From Mnemiopsis leidyi (taxonomy: Eukaryota > Ctenophora > Tentaculata > Lobata > Bolinopsidae), in NCBI GenBank assembly GCA_000226015.1, contig JH154116.1, positions 18,824 to 82,823 of the forward strand: a stretch of DNA of 64,000 nucleotides, given 5' to 3'. Position 1 is the first letter of the stretch; every line of letters begins with the position of its first letter. The position numbers were made by a program, and so were the translations under genes. This document shows positions 25,201 through 34,200 of this stretch, piece by piece. A model generated the notes under the pieces. That model did no database searches. It saw only the letters and a list, made by a program, of their open reading frames with translations, and had not been told where the DNA came from.

Positions 25201-28200
25201 GAATATTCGAAGGGGGAAATAAAAAATCTAAAAAACGTATGACCAAAGAGCTTTAAAAAAGCCATTCCACATTCCATATTTGAAATAAAGCAGCAGCAAC
25301 TAGCAAGCACAAAACCACAGTTTTTACATACAATAGCACGTTTATTAAATCTCCCCCCTTCAGTACCGCCAAGCGAGCAAGGAGCAGACGGAGCACTCAT
25401 TTTCTCAAACCTTTCTATTGCAACGGCAGATCGGACACCAGCTCCATCTGTAGTCCCATCCGGCCACACTCCCTCTGTTCACACCACCCCATCAGTTTTC
25501 ATCCACGATCCCTCCAAGACTAAAACTCTATCAAGCCATCCACCTTCAGTTGCCCCCTCAGATCAACTAGCAGCCACCCCGGCAGATCCCTCTATACAAA
25601 CAGACTCAGCTCCCCCTGCCAATCGGTCGACTCCTCCTTCACTTCAGTTGATAGCTCCATCTCTAAAAACTGCTGCGTCCATACCAACAGGATTTTCTAG
25701 CAAAGAAGACCCGACCGCTATAGTCGATCCGTCAGTTCATGTCGATCCTTCAGTGAAAGTAGACCCTTCGGTTAAAGCTGATCCCTCTGTTAAGGCTGAA
25801 CCTTCAGTTCAATCGTATCCTTTAGTGGGGAATATTCCATCTGTTACAACGAAAGATCCTGATATGGTCTCCAACAATATGTCAAAAGATCCGAGTTACA
25901 CGGACATTACTATTGAAATTCCGCAAGGAGTGATAGACGCCTCACAGACTGGGGAGCCAGTGGACCCGAAAATTCAGAAACGATTGGAAAAGGACCTGAA
26001 GAGACAGGAGAGAGCTGCTAAGAAAGACGCAAAACTTAGGAAGAAGAAACAGATGATTGAAAAGAAAGACAAAGAAAATGCAATGAAAAAAGTAGAGAAG
26101 GAAAGACAGAAAAAAGCAAAAGAACAATCCAAAGCAAAGTACAAAGCAGAAAAGGAAGCCAAGAAGAAAGCCCTGAAGGATGCCGAGGATGATAGTGACT
26201 CCGAAGTGTTTGTTCCAGAAACCCCTGATAAGAAGCACACAGACGACCCGCTGTCTCCAAACAACACTCTCCCCCAGGGTGGGTCTGGCATGTTGGGCAA
26301 GTTGTATGGTAAGTTTTATCGCTGGATCTTCTTGCTCGGCTTACTGCTTAGTGCATAGTCAGATTATTGTAGATAGACTTGTTTGTTAAACTGTGGGATT
26401 CTAAAACTTCTTCTGCTTAAGATTACGGTACCTATAGAATGTCAGGTTATGGAATGCTTAGATGTTTATGGATGGCGGTTTTGGCTTTTATAGTTTGCAT
26501 TCATTTCTCTCTAGTTTAATTTTAGTTCTCTTCAACACACAAACGTCCTTGTTATATAATTAGAATTATAACGATCCAATGGGAAGTCTAATAAAAGCTG
26601 CGGCAATCATGGACTGTGTGATGCAATTCATCCGACTAAAATCAATAACTAGTCACTTGTTTTATCGATTTGTACAGAACCGCAACTTGACTTTAATTCC
26701 GTTATTGGTTATGCTGATCATACAACCTGATTAATCCTTGAAGTTGATGCTGTGATTCTCAACCATCAAACGAATTATTATAGTTGGGGAATTTTTAATC
26801 ATTGATAAATTTTTCGAGTAATGGTAACTTACTTTTCCAGACATCAGAATCTGAGAACAAAGCTGATCAACTTATAAGTTTTAACTTGACTTATCATGCC
26901 TTTCTTAAAGCCCATTTAACATACAATTACCGCGGTTCCATTAGCAACACGCCTGTAATCAAGCCTTTAGTAAGAAATTCTGTCATGAAATCAAGTAACA
27001 ATTAGCACCATATCATTCAAATATTTTCTGTAAATTCGAGATTCAAACTTACAAAGCAATCGATCATCCAAAGCTGATATTTTAGATTCAAGTTTTTTTG
27101 TGCCATATTGATTCTATGAATCTTTGCGATTGAAATCACTATGACAATCTTAAGCATCGAACATTCGCCTTATAAGTTGCTTTCTCAACTGAACTTAACT
27201 GAACCTTCTTATAGCATCCATTAATCTTCTAATAAACTTCCTTCCCCGAAATTAACACCTTTAAATCATTGATCTCTTCTCCTCCTGAATTGGACAGATA
27301 CTTCTTTTCCCTGAAAGCTTGATCAGCCTGTTCTCGCATGGCACGCAGCTAATACTCCGCTAGGTAGCACCCCGCTTCGCTCAATTAATGGTGGCATTCT
27401 AGGATCTGATGCTGGGGGTTCCAAAGCTCCTGCCGAGACAAAGAGTAGCATTTCTAAACTATCGAGAAAGGAAACCCGCAAACTTAAGATGGTTAGTTTT
27501 CATTGATATTCGACTACTATTTCGGAATATACATGAACATCTGATTTCAAAAACTGATAGTGATATCTTCTTCATCAAGAATGATGGATGTTTGGAATTG
27601 AACTAGTCTGAAATTTACATTCTCCTATGATATACTTACTTAGTAAATTTCTCCATGCTGTGCAATGAAGTGTGACGATCCAAGAATAAACAACCGTGTA
27701 AAACAACACCGACTTAACTAAACCGGTAAACTCGCAGGAAGACGAGAACAAGACTAAATAGCCGTGTAAAAGAACACCGAATTAACTAAACCGGTAAACT
27801 CGCAGGAAGACGAGAACAAGAATAAATAGCCGTGTAAAAGAACACCGAATTAACCGGTAAACTCGCAGGAAGACGAGAACAAGAATAAATAGCCGTGTAA
27901 AAGAACACCGAATTAACCGGTAAACTCGCAGGAAGACGAGAACAAGACTAAATAGCCGTGTAAAAGAACACTAACCGGTAAACTCGCAGGAAGACGAGAA
28001 CAAGACTAAATTAACCGGTAAACTCGCAGGAAGACGAGAACAAGACTAAACTAACCGGTAAACTCGCAGGAAGACGAGAACAAGCCACACCCGGACGATG
28101 TGCTGGTGTCGGACTGGTGGAGCAAGTACTACCACGCTCTGGGCAAGGACGAGCGTCTAACCAGGGTCTTCAAGCAACGTAACCTCCCTACACTGACGGT

Positions 28201-31200
28201 CAGTGTACTTCCAGTTCCATGTTTAGTTAACAATGTTAACATCTTGCATTCCTGGCAACCAGCAATCAAGTATATTCATTCTATCTACTCTGAAGTTAAG
28301 ACATTCTCTGTCCTTAAGAACGGCTTGTGTTTGAAACTATATTTATAATATTTATAAAAATATTTATGATAATATTTATAATAATATTTATAGTAATATT
28401 TATAATAATATATATTATATATGATAATATAATAATATAATAATATATATATATATATATTCTAATCATTCAGTGAAACAGTCAGACGCAAAATATCACA
28501 TTATATATTATATATTATATAATAATATAATTAATATATTATATATTAATATAATTAATATATATTATATATTAATATAATCAATATATATATTATATAT
28601 TATATATTAATATAATTAATATATATTATATATATATATATTATTATATATATATTATATAAACTTATATTCGATTCAGATGTACGAGTACGAGCTGGAA
28701 AAAGAGTTTGACGAGTTCAGAGACCTGATGGAGGTGATTAAACTGCAGAGGCCCGACAACGAGCTGCCAAGTGACTTCGAGATAGACAGCGATGACGAGG
28801 ATGGTCATGTTGGACTATTTAAGGTAGGTGATAAAGTAGATGGTGTACTGACTAAGTAGCACGAGTAAGGTATTACAAATATCATGGATCTAAAGAGAGG
28901 GCGTATGCTATCAATTGCTATCTGCAATCTGGCTTAACCTAGCTCCTAATCTTTTTAAGAGAACATATCAAACTATTCCTACCTGCACAGGTTTTGCACA
29001 GACAAAACGTACAAACGGTTGTTTTCTAACGTTAGCAAACCTTGTCAGGGATCTTTCAGAATTTACGAAATTACGGAAGAAGAGCACAAGAAGGCAGAAA
29101 AGGATCCTCCGGCACTTCTCTTTAGAAATCTTCCCAGCAACGATGTTGAGAAAGTTATCGTCAGACTCTACGTCATCGCTGTGCGTTAAGTTTCGCATGT
29201 ATAAATATCGGCCTCAGCTGGATTATTAGGACATTATCGGGCATCGACCATAAACTTTGCTTGTTAAAATTCTCGTAGCTTTATTTTACCGTTACGGTCT
29301 AAACTTTTCATTCACTATTCTGTGAAACATTTCCAAAACTAAAAACTTATTTCACCGGAAACTTGTATCCAACGTTTTTGACTGACCTATATAGCTCCTC
29401 AATTGAACAATTTAAGTTTAATGCTTGTTCAAATAAAGTTTAACAAGTCATCTTCTCATCAGGGCATGAACTTGACTCCACTTGATCTGGGGGGAAGTGT
29501 TGACCCTTACTTGTATGTGACCTGCGGCAAGGAAACAAAGAGCGATAAGGCTAATTACTTGACTCGTCAGATCAACCCTGAGTTTGGGAAGTAAGTTTAC
29601 TGTTTTTATGCTTTGATGTCACTAATCTCTGTAGAAATTGTACTGAAAAAAGTGAAGAAAAAATTGATATTGATACAGCCCCAATGTTAACGTCTTATCT
29701 AGCCAAAATGTGACCTCAGTTCTTTGCAGGATGTTTGAGTTCAACGCTCAGTTACCCCGAGACAGCCTTTTGGAAATCACGGTATACGACCATGACTTAA
29801 TTGGTTCGGATGACGTTGTTGGCTCTACTGTCATAGACTTGGAGGATCGCTTTTTAACGTGGAAACACGCATCTTGTGGGGTCTCCAAACAGTACATAGT
29901 GTAAGTCATTTTTCCAGTTTCTATAGTCCTCAAGTCATTATTGTGTTTAGATATTTGATTTTTACATTGATTGCTTATACTTGCTCATGAGATATAAGTA
30001 GGCGCTGTCATTTTTTTGATAAATGGGCAATTTTGTCCGGTGTCGATGCAACAATATGACAGCATTATGACAACATTAAGACAGCAATTTGACAAATTAT
30101 GACAAGATCAAGACCACATTATGGCAACATTATGGCAACAAACAACAATAAGACAACAAATCATAAAACAACATTATGATAACATTAAGACAACAATTAT
30201 GCTTTAATATCGTTATAGACTGATATTATCAGTGATAAAGAAAACAAAGATTTCTGGAGAGATAGTGTAAAGCCTATTGGACTTCTGAAGAAGATTTGCG
30301 TGCTACGGGGATGGCCGCAACCAACATTCAAAGGGAAAGGGTCCACTCTGAGATGTTACGTCAACGGGAGTGAATACAAGATCAAGTATTTTGGTAAGTT
30401 TAAAACAAAAGCTTTACTTAAAGTTTCAAAGTGTTCATTTCCTATCATATAACTGTTTACTGAACAGATAGGACAACCTTATCCTGTGTGAGACAGTCTA
30501 AAGGCTCGCTTCTTGAAAATTTCAAGAGAATTTTCACTTTTGTTTCAGAACCACCCGAGACTGAACTTAAAGAATCCATGCCATCTCATTCTCTTATGTC
30601 CAGATTTTATTCCTTGAGCTCTTTATCATTCAAATCCCAAAAATCGGACGATACCAAATCTGGTAAAATAATTGTGGGGACCAATATGCTGAAATTGTGG
30701 GGACCAATAAAACTAAAATTGTGTTGACTATGGTAGATCGTATATAACAATTTAAAACGATCAAAAGGCTTTGGGCAATTGCAGCACATTTTCACTGGTT
30801 TTTCGCTGGAACATTTTTTGGTCATGTTCCTGTTCTTTTAGCTTTCGCTACAAAAAGTTGGGCTGTTTGTTGTTCAAGAGTATCACAGGTCTACAACATG
30901 CATTTTATATGTGGATAAAGCACTTTTGTCACCTATCTTTTCTGTGTGTTTGATTAAATCAGGGACAATTATATCACTTAACGTACAAATCATAATTATT
31001 ATTCATTTCAGTGGCGCTCTTTTAAGGATAAGATAAATAAGATGATGTATATGATATATTTGAGTCATGCATTTCACGTTCCTATCCAAAAAAAAACCTT
31101 ACAATGACATTATTAAGTTATTACTTATTACAACTACTGCAGCACATATGTTAATATGAAACCTCTTCCCACTTCAGAGTCAAGCCGGACGAAAAAGAGT

Positions 31201-34200
31201 CCTGAGGACAAGATGTTCGGTTCTGATGAACACCGTCTAGCTCTGTACGTTTTGCACGAGCTCGGTGTAGTTCCCGAACATTTCGAGACGAGAACCTTGT
31301 TCAATAAAGACTGTCCAGGAATACCTCAGGTATTGTTATTTTGGACTTTTTATCAGTGTTCATGTCATACTTATATTATTTTTTAATCAAGTTAAAGAAA
31401 CCTCTTTGAAAACTGGGTTTTTGGGTTAGTATACACTATACATACTATATATACTTTCACTATATATATATACTTTCAGGGCAAACTTCATCTCTGGGTA
31501 GACATATTCCCTTGGGACAGAAACCCTCCTCCACCCATCAACATTGCCCCTCGAGAATCTCAGAAGATGGTTCTCAGGTTAACAAACTTTAATACGCTTC
31601 TCTCTAACTTTAAGCCATTAGTCATTACATTGTTGTCAGTTTTCATCTTCTGATCAGAAGATTTCGGGGACAGTGGGCACTAAAACTATGTTACATGCCT
31701 ATGTAGAATACACTATATAGCTGTATCATTTGTTCGAACCAGAATCCAACAGAGCGATACATAACTGTTGTCGTGCTAACTCCACACTGTGCTGTTCAGG
31801 GTGATTGTATGGAACACCATTGATGTCATCCTGTCGGATGAGAACTTTATGGGTGAAAGGATGAGCGACATTTATCTGAAGATGTAAGAATTATCTTTAT
31901 AAGAAATGTTTTATTTTACTGATCCTAGATACAGAATCTATACTAGTATTTATTTGTATTCAAAGGAAAGGAAATAAAACGATTCTGATTGGTTGAGAAG
32001 GTTTCCTTAACATTCCCTTAAATTCTCACAAACTTGCAGCCACCTCGAGGGAATGAAAAAAGACCGCCAAGAAACTGACATTCATTTCCGTTCGCTGACG
32101 GGAGAAGGTAACTTTAACTGGAGAATGGTGTATGAGTTCGACTACCTGCTTGCGGAACAGAAACTCGTCACATACCAGAGGGTCAGTAAGAACGAACTCA
32201 ATTTCGTTAGTTGTCCGTCTTTTAGCGCGTTTTGACTTATTTCAGTGTGAAACCTGTCAACATTTGAAAACGAACTATTTATCATCTACAGAAAAGCATT
32301 TTTCAACTGGAGAAAGAAATGATTAAAGAAGACTTTAACTTACACATAGAAGTATACGATTATGATATATTTTCCTCGGATGACTTGTTGGGTTAGTCGA
32401 AAAAATGAATGTCTGCTGAGCTGTGCCGAATTCCATTTCCCAAAAGAGGTGTACCTTATGGGTATCTGTATTTGTAGTTAGATCGTGAGATTGAGGGATG
32501 GCTCGATCAAGACCATGACTCATGACGCACGATCTGTAGGTAGAGATCAAGAACCTATTGCTAGATCAATTCATTTATCTTCCTATAAAGTAAACACAAT
32601 TGTCAATCGAAATGCTTCTCTTGTTTAAGGTGCATGCTTAAAAAACGGAAATAGTTGAGCATATAGCTCTTGCCTATATCAGAACCGCCTTATTTTGTAT
32701 GTTTACCATTTAAATTCTAGAAGTTGACTAATTTTTTGCTTGTATAATTGTATAATGATATTTTTGCGCTATTTGCTGATGCATGTTCTTATGTTGGGAA
32801 TATCTCTCTGTGGCAGGACCATTTTTACGAGATAGAAGCTCATTACGAAAAGCATGATCCTATACTGAACGTGGAAATTTACGATTATGATATTCTTAGT
32901 TCTGATGATTTAATTGGTGAGGCTGTTCGCAAAAAGTCTTTTTACCTGCACTATTCGAAGCCTTTAAAATTAATTGGGGTGAGCTGAAAAATTTCGTGAG
33001 TTCTATCATTATCATTCAACAGCTGCCAAACGAGTTATGTTCATGTTTGCATGTTTAATTGGCAACATAAGCTAATAATGATAATAGAACAAAGCCGTCT
33101 CAAAGCCGCCTATCGGGCCACTTTAATCGCCCCGCAATTCTAGCAACTACCTCGCACTACAGCAATTTTCATTATGCCGACAGCATGATTGTCATAACTT
33201 TTCGAACGCTGTGTCAAAACTTCATCTGGTTAACCATAATAATCTTGTAGGCTGGACGGAATTTAGTCTTGTGGCTATGCCTCCACCGACGAAAACGGCA
33301 AAAGAGTGCACGTTAAAAGTTTACCAAGCACCGGATGATGAACGGATATCTATAATCGACAAGAAAAAGATTAAAGGCTTTTGGCCAGTTTATGACGATA
33401 GTTTGGGAGAAAAAGAATTGACGGTAAAACATATTTATTACGTTCTAACACATTAAAAACAACTTTAAGTCAAATTGTTTAGTGATGGCCCTTGTGGGAG
33501 AAGATTTTGAGTTGTTCATGTTTTTTTATAAGATTTTAAAACTAATTTTGTGAAACTTCTAATTCAATAAAAGTTTATTTTGCACTTCAGGGTAAAGTGG
33601 AGTTGGAGATAGAAATCCTAACTGCAGAGGAAGCCGCGGAAAAGCCCGCAGGTCTAGGACAATCAGAACCCAACGAGAACCCCTTCCTCGAAAAACCAAA
33701 GTATGCATCTCTTATAATTTATCGGCAATATAGATCTACGGCTAAGTAGCGCAGTTATAGTTAGGGCGCCAGTTTCGTAATCGAAAGATTGCGAGTTCAA
33801 ATCCCGCAGGCAGCTACTTGGTCATTAGGTGGGGGTCGTTGACGTTCTCCTAAGGATCCCGTCGGATCTATGCAGCCTCTTGGTTCACCCACTCTCCCAG
33901 CCGAATGCTCGAGAAAACGTGTGTGAGGGTGGGAATTGTAAACATTTAGCTACAACATTTGACTGTACAGGAATTTAAAGCACCCTATTACCCTAATGGG
34001 CATCAATTGATCGAATTATTTTCGTTCTAAGAGGACGTTTTTTTAGGAAATCACAAAAAGAACATTCTTCAGGGAATTTAACAATTTTTGGAAATTCATA
34101 TTGTGTGAACAAAACTTGGTCGTTTCTCATTGAATCGTGCTGAAAATTTTCACGAATCTTATTGATACCTTCGTAATTCACTTATTCGTTAAGCAGCTGC

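Noticed and set aside
25942-26300. Hydrophobic, Phe/Leu-rich - strand frames that look like membrane proteins
   Set aside because: Antisense of Lys/Glu codons (AAG/GAA) in exon 33, which read as Leu/Phe/Ser on the other strand.
27700-28084. CRISPR-like array
   Set aside because: Units vary in length, there are no unique spacers of constant size, and the repeat is a copy of a eukaryotic exon start; the genome is animal.
33738-33815. Functional tRNA-Thr(CGT) gene
   Set aside because: Box A and box B are good but the acceptor and anticodon stems do not pair, and further unpaired sequence follows; a SINE-like derivative fits better.
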